Source of the DNA: Naganishia liquefaciens
Lineage: Eukaryota; Basidiomycota; Tremellomycetes; Filobasidiales; Filobasidiaceae
DNA length: 64,000 nucleotides
Reading direction: 5' to 3'
Assembly: GCA_013423385.1 (NCBI GenBank)
Contig: BLZA01000019.1
Coordinates: 558,001-622,000 of the forward strand
Part shown: piece by piece, positions 1 through 11,874 of the stretch
Layout: each line of letters opens with the position of its first letter
How positions within the stretch are numbered: the first letter of the stretch is position 1
Made by a program: the position numbers and the translations under genes
Notes under the pieces: model-generated
What the model saw: only the letters and a program-made list of their open reading frames with translations
The model's database searches: none
What the model was told of the DNA's origin: nothing

Positions 1-2653
1 CATAAGGCACCAGTGAGTATAAGCCGATTTGCGGCCCTCTTGACGCTTTTTCTGATCCTGAATCCCTCACAGACCTGTTCTGCCGAGTTATCAGTCGACC
101 GGCTACAACCCATACAGTGCAACGACAAACCCATACGCCATGGCGACTCAGACGTACGCACCACAGGCGGCAGCATACAGTCAAATGTACGGGGGCGAAC
201 GAGCACTGAACCTTCAAGCCGAGTGGCAAAACCGTTTACAAGCGCAGGATTATCATCGATCGGCTCAATCCAGTCGGACCGGTACTCCCGGTCTCGCTGC
301 TGTAGTCGCGGCCAGCAATGCTGCTCACAGTCCGTCCGGAGACGCTACATCAGACGAAGACAGGGCAGACTTGAAAGGGGAACCGATCGAGTCGGGCGTC
401 CAGAATGCTTCCGCCGATTCTAGCAAAATGTATCTCTCACAGCCACGCAACGACCTTCTCGCATTACAACAACAACAACAACAGCAACAACAACAGCAAC
501 AACAACAGCACCCATCCTACTACACTGCATCAACAACACTTCCAAGACTATCATCACCAGACTGTAAGCCATAGACTACTATAATTCAACCTGGAGGGAG
601 GAGTCACGCTAGATTGGCGTATAGAATTGCATGGATGGGATGAACGACGACATACCGGAGCAACCCGCTCTGTGGAAAAGGCGAAGGGAGCGAATCCTAG
701 ATTAGCCAGAGTGCAGCTGTTGCGGTCATGATAACGATGAACATCCTGTTTTGACCCGTGGTTTCGGTTTTGTGCATGTCCTACAGTTCTAGTACCGTGG
801 TTTCCGACGCCCCTCGAGAGGAGTCTGATATTGCACTAGTAAGGGTCTTTCCCCATTCCTCAGTGCACAACGAGGGCGGAGCAGAGGCTGATGCTGTCTC
901 TGTTCCTCGCCCCAGTTGTGCCAACGCTGCTACCCTCATGATGGCCATACCGAGCGGACTCAATCCCATTCTTGCTACCAATCTCCCGCTGAGCCTTTCC
1001 GCGCCCCGCGGCGCCCACCTCGCTGTCGACGCGCTGCGGCTCAGTCTGCTCGGCGTCGGGGCCATACATCAAGCCTTTCTGATCGCCAAGCAGGGCCAAA
1101 AGTCTCTCAGTCAGACTTCATCGATGCTGGACCGAGCGCGAACACTGCGCGAAGCGGCACAGATGATGCTTGAGGCGGCGAGTGGGGATCCCGAGACCGC
1201 CAAACACGATGCTGCCATGGCCGCTGGAGCGACGAATGCTCTGATAGACGTAGGGTCAATACCATTGCTCGTGTGGTGGAAGGCTAAATCATTAATACAG
1301 ATCTTCTTCGGGGGAAACAACTGGCGAGGAAACTTTGACTTGGTGAAGCGTCTCATCGAAAGGTATGCCGATCGCCTTGTCACAAGTCCAGAATACTGAC
1401 GTATGTCTCTCAGGCGAGGTGGTCCTGCCGCTATCATTGAATCTTCTCCTCAGATGGTCTTGAGTGCAGGAGTCATGGCACAAGGCTCCCGACTGATTCT
1501 GGAGACATTGGCTATCTACGAAACGTTGGGTTCGTCCATTGAATTTGACTTCTCTCTTGCTCTTCCTCGCTGACGACACTAACACATACAGGATGCTTGG
1601 CAACAGGACGACAACCGACACTGCTGTCTGACAACAACCCGGAATGGTGGTAAGTCGACATTTCTTACGCCATGGATTGTCGGTGAACGTTATACTTTCC
1701 TTTCACAGGCTGCGACCGAAGCTCGACTCTTACGAGATGCATTCAGTCGAAAAGCAGTTTGGCAGTAAGTGTCTCTCCAAGTAAACGGCCGTACATATTG
1801 ATATCTTTTCTCCTTACAGTGTCTCGAACGATGGTGTATCTGCTGAGTCGCACGGCAAAGCTGCTCGCCGATCTGAATGATACTAGTGTGATCCTTTCGG
1901 AGAAGCCGCCAGAGGCGATCTCACTTCAAGCCAATGACGAAGAAGACGATGACGCTCTGGTATCCCTCGACACCATCGAGCAAATTACCAATATGTCGTC
2001 AGGAAGAACAGCCGAACTGTGGGATACGGCAAAGACCCTGCTGGAAGATATCGAGCGGTGGCTGCGGCTTCTGAAGCGCGAAAGGACGGAGCATGAGAGA
2101 GTTTATCTTGGAAATCTGGCGTATGCAAATACAATGAAGGTGAGCTGCCGGAAAGAGGAAACGCGTGCCAATGTTGACGCTGTACCTAGATCATTCTGCT
2201 TCACGATGTTTTCAGGCGCGACCGGGAGGATGAGCAGTTGCAAGAGTGCTGCTTGGCCGTACTGGAGCATTGCTCAGCTTGCTCCGCACTGCTGAATATG
2301 TCGATTGATCTTACATGGCCAATCATCATCTGCTCTTCTGTCGTCTTTGAGAATCGAGACTGGATCATGAACATATATCACGGATTCCAGTAAGTGAGCT
2401 TTATCACATTCCCATCCCAGTCGATCCCTGTGCTCATTCTTGTCATTTCTAGATCGCAATGCTGCTTCGACGTTGAAAAGGCAATCGAGATCACCAAGGA
2501 GATTTGGCGTCGGCGGGATGCGGGTGACACGGGTGACTCCTGGCAATCAGTTTGCCAAATGCGAGATATGGACGTTCTGTACGTGATGCCTCGGAGTTTG
2601 CGCGGACAATCTGCTCACATAGATTTCCTTCGGGCGATTCTAGTCTGGTGTAG
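1..2653 (+). CDS. Fungal_trans_2 transcription regulator, 5' end outside window
   Basis: The 3' part of a multi-exon gene that enters from the left edge. Best exon set: 1-12, 73-563, 613-724, 787-1249, 1301-1362, 1414-1529, 1592-1649, 1709-1764, 1820-2139, 2190-2389, 2453-2578, 2623-2653. From about 787 the protein reads like the PF11951 (Fungal_trans_2) half of a Zn2Cys6 regulator: helical, with an HQAFL stretch, then FFGGNNW, and a late WPIII..ENRDWI segment. The part at 73-563 is a low-complexity linker with about 14 glutamines in a row. The zinc cluster expected at the N terminus must lie off the window, so DNA binding is inferred from the family only. The two joins between 563 and 787 are the weakest: their donors or acceptors are poor and were chosen because they keep one frame. 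If they are wrong, 1-574 could be the end of a separate gene. Target genes cannot be guessed. Confidence 0.72.
467..508 (+). repeat. CAA/CAG microsatellite coding polyglutamine
   Basis: Fourteen uninterrupted Gln codons, mixed CAA and CAG, in the linker of the Fungal_trans_2 regulator. Such tracts are common in fungal activators and vary in length between strains. Confidence 0.9.
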
Positions 2654-3001
2654 GTTGGATTGCTCTCTGGCAAAAGTATCAAAGTTGCACCAGTTCTATA
2701 CTAGTAGTTGTATAAGGCTTGACACGAATGAGAATCGTAAACGCTCCCACCTGTCCGTCGCATCGGTCATTAGTCATGTCTGCCTGGATGCCTCGTCACA
2801 GGCGCCGGCACGACTGCTCCGTCGGATGCAAAAATGGGGATCGAGGTTTCAGTCCACTTCCCACTCGTTAACTCGCTGTCAATACCGTCCTGAGCCTCTG
2901 CAGCGTTGCCCATCAGATGTGCCTCGCTTCATCTGCACATCGCGACCAGTTCGACGGGAAACTACCGAAACAACCATCCCCAAATTGCGTTGACTGTCAA
3001 C
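2654..3001. other. Intergenic, 3' end of regulator and promoter of IML2-like gene
   Basis: No reading frame here resembles a protein. The stretch must hold the end signals of the upstream gene and the start region of the downstream gene. I see no clear TATA box. Confidence 0.6.
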
Positions 3002-6000
3002 ATGTTCCGCCGGTCAGCGTCAAAGAGGAATGTCTCCAGCTTGGGGAATGGGACCCCGCCGAACCCCGCTGAATCGGTCCACTCTAATCTTTCGGATCAA
3101 GGCGGCTCAAGGACATCCTCTCTGCTCATGGTTCCGAACGACATGCAGACTGCTTCAAATGGTAGTAGCGGCGAGGGCAAAGCTCCGGTGCCGAAACGAC
3201 GAACGAGTCTGAGGTGAGGTCCTTGCGGATGTCTTTCCGCACGAGAAGCTTAAATCTGGTCTGCAGCAAAGCCAAGTCGACGTTATCAACCATGTTTGGC
3301 AAAAATTCGTCACGGCGCTCCGCCTCTGAGCGTCGTGATCGATCATCCGCTTCTCCAGCGCCGTCTGTCAATTCGAGCATCAAAGATTCGAACGAAAGTA
3401 CAACGTCTGCTCGAGCCCATACCAAACCACCCCAGGCTAAATCCAGCGGGTTAGCTACACCCATTAAGTCACATCGCAAAGATCCGCCTTCGGGAAGCGC
3501 TACTCCTTCGGAGGACTTTACACGCGAATCATTCACGTCGTCTCTTCCCTCGCAGGAAGCCGTTGTTCAAACTCCTGCCGCTAGCATCGCCCCGCCCATC
3601 ATCAATCCACAAATCACGCCTGATTCCTCGGCAATACTCATTGAAGAGCCCAAGGCGTCGGAATCTGCAGAATCCGACTCCCCGACACCTCAGGGATTGC
3701 CGTCACGGGAACGATCCATGTCCATGTATTCTCAATGGAGTTACGACTTTGACGCGGCTGACAGCGACAGCGATGGAGAGGTGTATGCGACTCCGCTGGA
3801 GGGTCTGAGCGAAGTCGAGGAGGAGGAGGAAGATGATGACGACGATGGCGACTTCGCGGCGAAATCAGGTCCATCCGCCGCACCGCCTCCTGCATACATC
3901 TCCCATGGAGCTCCCGGCACGAAAGAGCGTTCTTCGTATAAACAGCTGAAGGCCAACGATGACGACACAAAACACAAAGTTCGCCGAGCTCCCGTGGATG
4001 TGGTCAAACCCGATGTCGTTCATGGTCCACGATTGCGAGGAGCGCACGTCACGCCAATGTCCATGGAACAACAAGCCGAATGCCTCGATTCCGATATCAA
4101 AAAGTGTCAGGAGATTATTCATCTTTTCCTTACCTCGAGAATGCGTGAAGCAGAAGCGCTGGCCCATGCTGCTGACCCCGAGGGACAGCATATGTATATC
4201 GGGAATGCTTCGTGTGTCATTCAAGCTATCAAGAGCATGATGACGTTTGATCTAGAAGATCTGAGAGCGGCGTTGGAGATTTCTAGAATCACTTCAGCTT
4301 TGGCGCATAGCCTGCGCAAGTCTGCCGGTGGCGTAACGAGTCGATTGGCGGGAATGGTCAGGTCGGGTGCGCAAACGGCACACATCAAGTCTATGAACAA
4401 GGTGCAAAAGCATGCCGAGTTGATCTATGCAGAAACACTGCTCATCAAGGCCGTTCTCGGCATAGTCGCTGGAGGAGATTGGGTTGGCTTGGTGAAGGAA
4501 GCGTTAGTTGGAAATCCTGGGATGACTTATTTTCCCAGCTGACTCCTCTGCGACCAGTCTCAATATGCGGACCGCATATGGCATCTACCGAAGCCTACAG
4601 GTCTACCTGGAGACCTACGCTGGCGATCCCGAACTTGATGAGCATTTTAAATCTGGTGTTCAGCTTGGTGCCGGTCTCAGCTCGCTTATGCTCAGTCTTC
4701 TCCCGAGCAAAGTCATGAAGGTGCGTCGTTCGCACGACGCCAAGGTGCATGAACCTGATATTGTTCTTTTTTAGGTCGCCGAGCTCTTTGGGTATGGAGG
4801 TGACCGGAAAGTGGCTCTTGAAACACTGCAAGCCGCCGGCGGTTGGACTTCGGGTCAAAGCCAACCTGGAGTCCCAGCCGAGCAGGAAGGCGTTCGTCGA
4901 GCCATCTGCGATATGGCTCTACTGACGTTCCATCTGGTGATCTCTGCTCTGATGTACGTGTCTGCTGACAACCGAGTTCGTGGGGCACACATCTAACGTT
5001 CATGAACCATCGCCTGACAGGCCAATAAGCGGCGTGGACATTCCTTTGGCGAAGAATATTCTCGATTGGAATATGAAAAGGCAAGTCGTCTGTCATGCTT
5101 TTTAGCCCAATGACTGATATCTTGATATGATGAAACAGATATCCGAATGGTGATTGCCTTACGACTCTGCTCGCGACCTAAACTCTGACATTGGTATTCT
5201 CTTCTCCAAGGCGTCTTCTTCATGTACTTCCAATCCAGATATTACACAGTCACGTCACAAACGGAGCGAGCTTGCGAAATCCTACAGGACGCTTTGGATC
5301 TGAAACTCGAATACCTGCAGGTCAGTCGCATGGCTCTTTCCGGTGTGATCCCCAACGCTCATGTGGTCGTCCTCATCCTGCTCAAAGTTGCAACATATAT
5401 GCCTTGTTTGTCAACCTCCAGTACCGCGACCCGATCGCCTGCTGACGCTGTTTTTTTCTACAGTGGGACATGGGCGTCAACAACCTGGTGATGTGCAACT
5501 TCCGGAAAGCCAGGAGTTGCTTTGAGATTCTCGCCTCTGAAAGTTCTTGGAGCAAGGCCGTCTACATGTAGTAAGTCTTGCCATCATGCTTTCACGACCG
5601 AAGACTTATTCTCAATCAGCTGTGAAGCCGCTTGCACCGCGGAAATGCAATCCAGCGGGGAAGAGTCTGCCGACAGGCAGGCAGCATTGACGACCATGAT
5701 GTCAGAAGTACCCAAGAATCTCAAAAAGATTGCAGGAAAGTCTCTGCCTATTGAGGTATGGCGTCCCCGACTGTTCTTATGCCAGAGACTTTGACACCCT
5801 CTCTGCAGAAATTCGTGTCTCGAAAAGCAAGAAAGTTCGCGTCACAAAATCAAAGGTTGATCCTGCCAGCGATCGAGCTCTCGTACTTCTTTGGGACAGT
5901 GAGTCAAGGGTTCTCGAGGCAGTATCACGATGTTAATGCTTGGCAGCTTCCGAATGCGCCTCCAAGGATTCAGTTTGGAGCCATTCTGCCCCGGATCGAG

Positions 6001-6699
6001 TCCCATCTGACGATGATCTCGCAATCATCGCCCGAGACGTATAACGGCGGAAGTGGATACTGGGACGGTATGTTGGTTCCCAGCAGAAGACGAGGCTTAG
6101 CGACAGGCTGACGATGGAAGTCTAGATTACTGTTTGGCCCACTTCTTGCGTGGGGTGGCGCTTTCGTTCGCCGCTTATCCGGTAAGTCGCCTTCGCCGAG
6201 CATTAGAAATCCATGGATTGACGCAAATCGATCGCAGCATGAAGAAGCCCTGATTACGGATCAAGACAGAAAGTCGTACCCCACCACGCCAGAAGCGGCC
6301 GGAAAGGACGCCATGTCTAGCTTCGAGAGTGTTCTTCAGCATTCGATTGATATACAGGTACGCATTTCCTAAAGCCCCGAAGAGAGCAAGTCTGAAAGGT
6401 CTGTCAAAGCTCGATCATTGGATCATTTACTTTACACACTTTGAAATGGGACGTCTATATTCACAGATGGGCGATAACGACTCTGCCAAGCATCAGCTTG
6501 AGCTGGTCATGTCTGGTCAGTTGCCCATATTGCGGAAGCGGGATGCCGCAAAGCTCATCGCATCTTTCCAGGCAAGACACTCGAGCTGAATACGCAAGCT
6601 AGAAGTCAAGGCAAATACTCGATGGAGAGTGCTCTCATGATCAGGGTGCATGCAGGACTGAGCGCCATCAAGGAAGACCCGCGCACAAGAATACACTAG
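3002..6699 (+). CDS. IML2: IML2/TTC39-family TPR outer-membrane protein
   Basis: Fifteen exons (3002-3213, 3267-4502, 4558-4720, 4775-4953, 5021-5080, 5139-5149, 5211-5320, 5464-5570, 5620-5755, 5809-5898, 5947-6067, 6126-6181, 6238-6357, 6410-6515, 6611-6699) give 931 residues. The first ~250 residues are Ser/Pro-rich and disordered, with an acidic run near 3815-3855. The rest matches the Iml2/TPR_39 family (PF10300): QAECLDSDIKKCQ, a long ALG-rich helical array, FFMYFQSRYY, and a closing TPR pair around LDHWIIYF and KYSMESALMIRV. In yeast Iml2 takes part in clearing misfolded-protein inclusion bodies and contacts lipid-droplet and mitochondrial proteins; the same role here is inference. One intron (5081-5138) has a GC donor, and the exon after it is only 11 nt. 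The intron at 6516-6610 is longer than the rest and is less certain. Confidence 0.88.
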
Positions 6700-7052
6700 A
6701 TGGCCCAGAATGACGCCAAAAGCCATCTCGCGATCAAGATGCAAAGATTGGTATTTTCGCCGGTGCCGAGCTTGAACGAGGTGACCTGTCGAGGGCTCGT
6801 TGTATATCACTATCACTCTAGCAAAGCTGCCCGCCCCCCGCTCGCGAGAGCCTGCTTCCGCGGCGGCTGACTAGCGTGGGCTGCGTGGGGCTGGCTGGGT
6901 GCGCCCACGCGAGCGACTGTACGTCATGTGGCTCGATGCAGTAAAAACAAACAGCATGCCCCGTATCGTTTGGGGTATATCCCCGCGCTTCATCCCATAC
7001 TCGTTCACTCGTCTACTCTTCCCCTGACCCGAAACCATACCCATCCACCATC
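6700..7052. other. Intergenic, promoter of CRP1-like gene
   Basis: No gene seen. It is GC-rich near 6825-6915 (C-runs and CGCG words) and pyrimidine-rich just before the ATG at 7053, as expected for a fungal core promoter without a TATA box. Confidence 0.55.
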
Positions 7053-10000
7053 ATGTCCAATTCCATTCACCACAGCGCCACATTCACATGGCCGCCGACA
7101 AGATCGGACCGGGTCGTCGTCACGGGCACATTCGACGACTGGTCCGGCGAAAAACACGTCCTTGAACGCGACAACGAGACGGGCTACTTCAAGACGCAGG
7201 TGCCAATCAAGTATGGGGAAAAGGTCGCGTACAAGTATGTCGTCGATGGGCAGTGGATGACGCGCGAGGATGAGGCAAAGGAGTGGGGTGAGTTGCGCAT
7301 GCAATTGGATGCCGGTGAAAGGGCTTTGACCGCTAAACCAACCCCCCCCCCCTCGAAACGACCAGACGCCGCTGGCAACATGAACAACGTGTACACGGCG
7401 CCGCATGCCCCGAAAGAGGCGGAACCTGTGGCTTCCTCGCCGCAGTCGCAGCCAAAGACTTTGCCTGTCTCCGCTGCCGCCGCTGTACCGAGTACAACGG
7501 AATCACGTAAATCCGTCGATGAGCCATCATCCGAGAAACCCGTCGCTCCAGCGCCGTCTGCCGCACCCGTCGGCACCGCGCCATCTAGTGCGCCTGCCAC
7601 CGACTCTGCTGTCCCACCATCGCAAACAGCCACAACATCGACGAACACTTCTGCCCTCCCTACATCCCCGTCCACGTCCGACAACAACCATACTGCCGAG
7701 TCTGACTCGACCGACAAGAAACACGGCCTTGCCGGACTTGCAGCCTCTGCTGCCGCGGCGGTCGGTATTCACTCCAAGGGCAACCATCAAACGTCCTCTA
7801 CCCGCGCCACGCAGCCGCAGACGGGCGACGTTCCAGTCGAAGCCACGTCTGGCCATGTAGGCCAGACGGGCGACCGCTATGTTGCCCGCGATGCCGTCGC
7901 CGCTGGCGATGAGAAGAAGGAGAGCAAGGCGGAGCAAGTGGTGGACGAGGTCAAGACCAAGGCGCAGACGCTCGTTGCGTCCGATGTTCCTGGTTCGTCG
8001 ACTTCCTCGCGAGGCGTCGAGGCGGATGCCGGGGTACAGCATGCTTCGACCGGGTTGGCCGGGTTGAACCTGGGTGCGCCGATTGGTGCGGCCGCGACTG
8101 TGTACAGCCCTGGTAGGTCGATTTTGGAATCGAGTGAAAGAATGGCATACTGACGTGTTGATAGCTCACACGACGACCATCACCACCTCGTCTGGCACGG
8201 GTATCAGCTCGAGCGGATTGACTGCCGACAAACACACCACGGAAACTGCCGTTGCGCCCAAGTCTGAAGGTCCCAAGACGGAGATCCCGCAGCCGGCCGT
8301 GCCCGTGACAACGTCGAGCGAGACTGCAGTCGCTGCCAAGACGGAAGCGCCAAAGGCCACCTCGGTGCCTCAGCCTGCTGTCGTTGTGCCCGGAGCCGCT
8401 CCGAGCACGACTTCCAAAGTTCCCTTGAATGCCAAAGCCGTCAGCGATGAGACCGCTGTCGCACCCGTCGATGCTGGACCCAAGACGTCGATTCCTCAGC
8501 CGGCTGTCGATGGTGTCAGCGCCCAGGCTCCTGCTCAAGACCCTGCGGCCGCCAAGACGCTCCTCGCCGACGTCCCGGCCCCAAGCTCGATCGAAGATAC
8601 CGTCACTGAACAGGTCGAAAAGATCACTCACACGGCTCAGCAAGTCGGAACGCAAGCTGCTGCCGCCATCACGTCCCTTGCAAGCGGCCTCGTAATCGGT
8701 CTTGGGGATGCTGTGCACAACGTGACAGGCGTTGACGTGTTGCACTCCGATCCGGTGAGTCTTGGTTCACCCGCTCCCAAAGTCTTGGCCGAGATGGAGG
8801 AAGGAAGGGGCGGGGATGTGACGACGGCGGCGGCGGGCGAGAAGAGGCTGTCTGCCGCCAACGTGGCGGCAATGGCACCGTTTGAGAGCCAGTTGAAGCG
8901 TAGTCCTCGGCTCGCGCAGACGGGCTTTCCTCTGCCTCCGCCGGGACCCGCCGCATTGACAACGGCGCGGCCCGCGGTCCATCGCGCGCCTTCCTCCTCT
9001 GCGTCCCTCTACAAGTCGGAAGCACAAGAACTCAGACGTCGTTCCTGGAATCTGAACAATGATCAACAATCACAGATGACGCTCGACGAGGCCAAGCGCG
9101 CAGGAATCAATACCTCGGCCTTGCCCGTGCTCGAGGGTGGACCTGCATCGGCGAAATCCGCAGAAGCTCTGGCCAATACGCTGACGGCGCCTATTCCAAT
9201 CGCAAAGGACACTGCCGCGATGTCGACGTCGTCGACGACAGCCGGCTCGAGGGATTTGTCGGGCCAGGCTGGCAACGCTGTCAGGAACTTGAACACCGCC
9301 GCGCCCGCTGTTCCGGAAAAGTCCAACGTGCCCGTGTCGTTCAAGTCGAGCGCTCCTGCCGTACAGCCGACCGTGCCCGTCGCTTCGGTCACGACCATTC
9401 CCTTGCCACCGGCCAAGGATGGTCTTCCCGCGCCTCGAGATGGTGAGCCAGAGACTATGAAGGAATAGCGCAGCAACTAACAGTCGATTATGCAGAGGCC
9501 GATATTCAAGCGACCAGGTCGATTCCGCAGTTCTCGGCGACTGCGCCTCGCGCATCGGCGCCCGTGAACGGATCCAATGCTGGCTCGGCTCCCTCGTCGG
9601 GCGCCGCCAATGTCCGGGCTACCACCAACGCGGCCACGGCTTCGTCTCCGTCGGAGCCCAAGCATCCCGACGTCTTCTCGTCCAATAAGGAGGACAAGCC
9701 TGTCGTGCCTGCGGGCGAGAAAAAGGCCGAATACAAGACCGACTTGCCCGGCCAGGCCGAGACCAAGAACACAAACCACAAGTCGGTGCCTATGCCCGTG
9801 ATCACGTCCGTCGGCAGCAAGGATAAGGATCGAACGCAGCCGAGCCACGCCGACAATGCCGACCAGCAAGTATCGTCGAACCCGGCCGTCGGCACACACC
9901 AAGTCAAGGAACAGGCCCACGCCGAGATGAAGCAAGACGTCGAGGGCGTCCCTAGCCGGTCGTACGCCAAGCAGCCTGTGCCCGGCGCGGCCGTGACGGG

Positions 10001-10319
10001 TCTGCCACTCGCTACGACGCAAAAGCCGCTGGACCAGCTCCCGGCCGCTGCCCCTGCGGCTGCCCCCGCCACGCCCGTGAAACCGGCCGCGGCGGCTGCT
10101 GGGCCCGTCGCTGCGGATACGCCCGCTTCGCGTGTTGGCGCGAGCCCGGCCGTTGCAGCTTCGCCGGCGACTCCTGCCTCGGGGACTGATTCGGGCAAGA
10201 AGAAGAAGAGCGGCTTCCTGAGCAAGGTATGCGCGCGGGTTTCCCCGAGTATGTACGTCGCTGACGCGTTTGTGATACAGGTCAAGAGCGTCTTCCACAA
10301 GGACAAGACGCCCAAGTAG
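7053..10319 (+). CDS. CBM48 (AMPK1_CBM) protein, Crp1/Mdg1-like, with long disordered tail
   Basis: Five exons (7053-7287, 7366-8112, 8165-9442, 9496-10226, 10281-10319) encode 1009 residues. Residues 1-~90 form a carbohydrate-binding module 48 of the AMPK-beta kind: VVVTGTFDDW, YKYVVDGQW, then after the first intron DAAGNMNNVY. Yeast Crp1 and Mdg1 have this module followed by a disordered tail; Crp1 was found as a cruciform-DNA binder and Mdg1 in pheromone signalling, and their biochemical role is still unclear. The tail here is Ala/Pro/Ser/Thr-rich, contains three imperfect ETAVAP...PQPAV repeats (8241-8511), and ends in a basic KSVFHKDKTPK. The first intron is 78 nt with no stop in frame, so retention would keep the frame. 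A GTGAGT at 8755 was left unspliced because the reading frame continues sensibly across it. Confidence 0.8.
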
Positions 10320-10725
10320 AGTAAATGCGTTTCAAGCCTGGCGGCGTGTTCGACTAGATAAATAGTGTATTCCTCTCTTTTTTTCTCCTTTTTTCGTGTT
10401 TCCCTGCGATGGGCTGTTCGCCGGGATGGTGGCGGCCCGGGCCGTTATCTTGTGCGGCTATTAGTGTTTTGGTGGGTTGGTTTCCTGGCCTCTGCCTTGT
10501 CATTCAATAATACGGGAACTTGTCTGCGACTTATAATGATCATGCATCCATGCCGTATGACCTCGAGCGAGCACACGTCGGCCGCCGAATTCGACTTGGA
10601 TCCGCCGATGCGGGGGCCGCGTGCTGATACGTCATCGTCATCGCTGACCTGCGGATTCCGATGAGACGCGATCATCGGGCAGCAAGCGAGAGTATATGAA
10701 GGGGAAACGGGGATATACACTCGGT

Positions 10726-10785
10726 TCCCCGGCCTTTACATCACACACACACAAACACACACACACACCAACACACCAACACACC
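10726..10785 (+). repeat. CA-rich tract in 5' leader
   Basis: A (CA)n-like stretch with CAACA interruptions runs up to the ATG at 10786. It is probably the untranslated leader of the small membrane protein gene. Confidence 0.7.
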
Positions 10786-11397
10786 ATGGCACTCAAGCGA
10801 AACGGTCCCCTCATGATGGCCATCGCCGTCGGTGAGTATCCCTCCATCCACCTCGATTCCCCACTGACCCTCTCATGTTCCGCCGTCCTCGCAGGCGCAG
10901 CAGGCGGCTACTACGCCTTCAACGAGCCCCTCAAGCAATACACCAGCGGCTCCAAGATCGACCCTTCCACGACGGCCCCGGGTGCCGGAACAGACCCGCG
11001 TCGACCTGGAACGGGCAAGGAAACGCAGAGTCACCCGGGCGGAGGATCCGGTCACGCGACGGACGGCGGATTAGGGGATGCCGCCAAGAAGCAAGCGGGC
11101 GCGGGAACACCGTCGCCCCATCCGAGTCTACATCATGGTGGGGCATCGCCGGTCGATCCCTCGGCGCCGACGGTGGCGGGTACGTCGGCTTCCGGACGGG
11201 CGGGAAACAGTGCGGATCCGGATGTCAAGACGCGCGGAGACGGGGGAAGGGCGCAGGATGGAAGTGGCGGTGGTGGGGTTGGGGTCAAGGAGATGAAGGA
11301 GAGGAAGGCGGCGGGGCAAGGGTTGCCGAGTCCGCACGGAGGGAACGCGACGAATCAGCCGAGGAATGCGCAGCCGCCGTATTCGGAGCACCAGTGA
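10786..11397 (+). CDS. Small N-terminally membrane-anchored, glycine-rich protein
   Basis: Two exons (10786-10831, 10895-11397) encode 182 residues. The intron (63 nt, GTGAGT...GCAG) is a multiple of three and interrupts the hydrophobic N terminus [24 protein letters not shown], which looks like a single membrane anchor or mitochondrial signal anchor. The rest is hydrophilic, rich in Gly, Ser, Pro and His, with no Cys and no known domain. I do not recognise it. Short fungal proteins of this shape are often in the inner mitochondrial membrane or ER, but that is only a guess. The gene is followed closely by SEC61 on the same strand. Confidence 0.7.
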   Translation: MALKRNGPLMMAIAVGEYPSIHLDSPLTLSCSAVLAGAAGGYYAFNEPLKQYTSGSKIDPSTTAPGAGTDPRRPGTGKETQSHPGGGSGHATDGGLGDAAKKQAGAGTPSPHPSLHHGGASPVDPSAPTVAGTSASGRAGNSADPDVKTRGDGGRAQDGSGGGGVGVKEMKERKAAGQGLPSPHGGNATNQPRNAQPPYSEHQ

Positions 11398-11874
11398 GGC
11401 GTGGGTTTGGGAAGAGAGTCCGCGTGGACAACGAGAAACAAGGACAAGCGATGAAAAGGAAAGAAACCAGGGAGAAAAGGTGGAATGCAGCAATAAAAGG
11501 AACAAGAAAGAGCCTCCAGCATGGCGCGAATTGTATGACCATGGAAAGTGGTCCTGGCCCTCTTGGGATGGATGCCATGTAGAATTGATATATCACATGC
11601 GTGGCGGTCCGGTCGAATGCGAGCGAATGGAAGCGAATGGAAGCGAATGGAAGCGAATAACGGGCTCGCCGTGGCGGCTGCTGTGGCTGTGGCCAGAGTT
11701 GGATGACGCGTCGACAGGGGATCCCGCGATCGGAGGCGGGCGCGGAAGCAAAAGCAGGGCGACGCGGGGGAGCGAGTGCATTCGTGGAAGGACAAGGTTG
11801 ATGGAGTCAGAGTGGAATATGGGATCGTATGGCAGCCAGCCACACCGTCGACCCATTATCAACCACGCATCATC
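11398..11874. other. Intergenic, SEC61 promoter with decamer repeat
   Basis: No gene seen. At 11621-11660 a decamer AAGCGAATGG is repeated about four times. Long frames crossing this region on either strand are side effects of codon bias in SEC61. Confidence 0.6.
11621..11660. repeat. Tandem decamer (AAGCGAATGG) x ~4
   Basis: Four near-perfect head-to-tail copies, about 215 bp upstream of the SEC61 start codon. Possibly a promoter element, possibly only a minisatellite. Confidence 0.85.

Noticed and set aside
8755-8810. GTGAGT at 8755 as an extra intron donor in the CRP1-like gene
   Set aside because: The frame continues through it with typical tail composition and no good acceptor follows in phase.
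9477-10315. Two long minus-strand frames (~270 codons each)
   Set aside because: Both are antisense to the low-complexity tail of the CRP1-like gene; their Arg/Gly composition mirrors Ala/Pro codons.
10726-10785. CA tract as a possible telomere-like or centromere repeat
   Set aside because: It is short, imperfect, and ends exactly at a start codon, which fits an untranslated leader.
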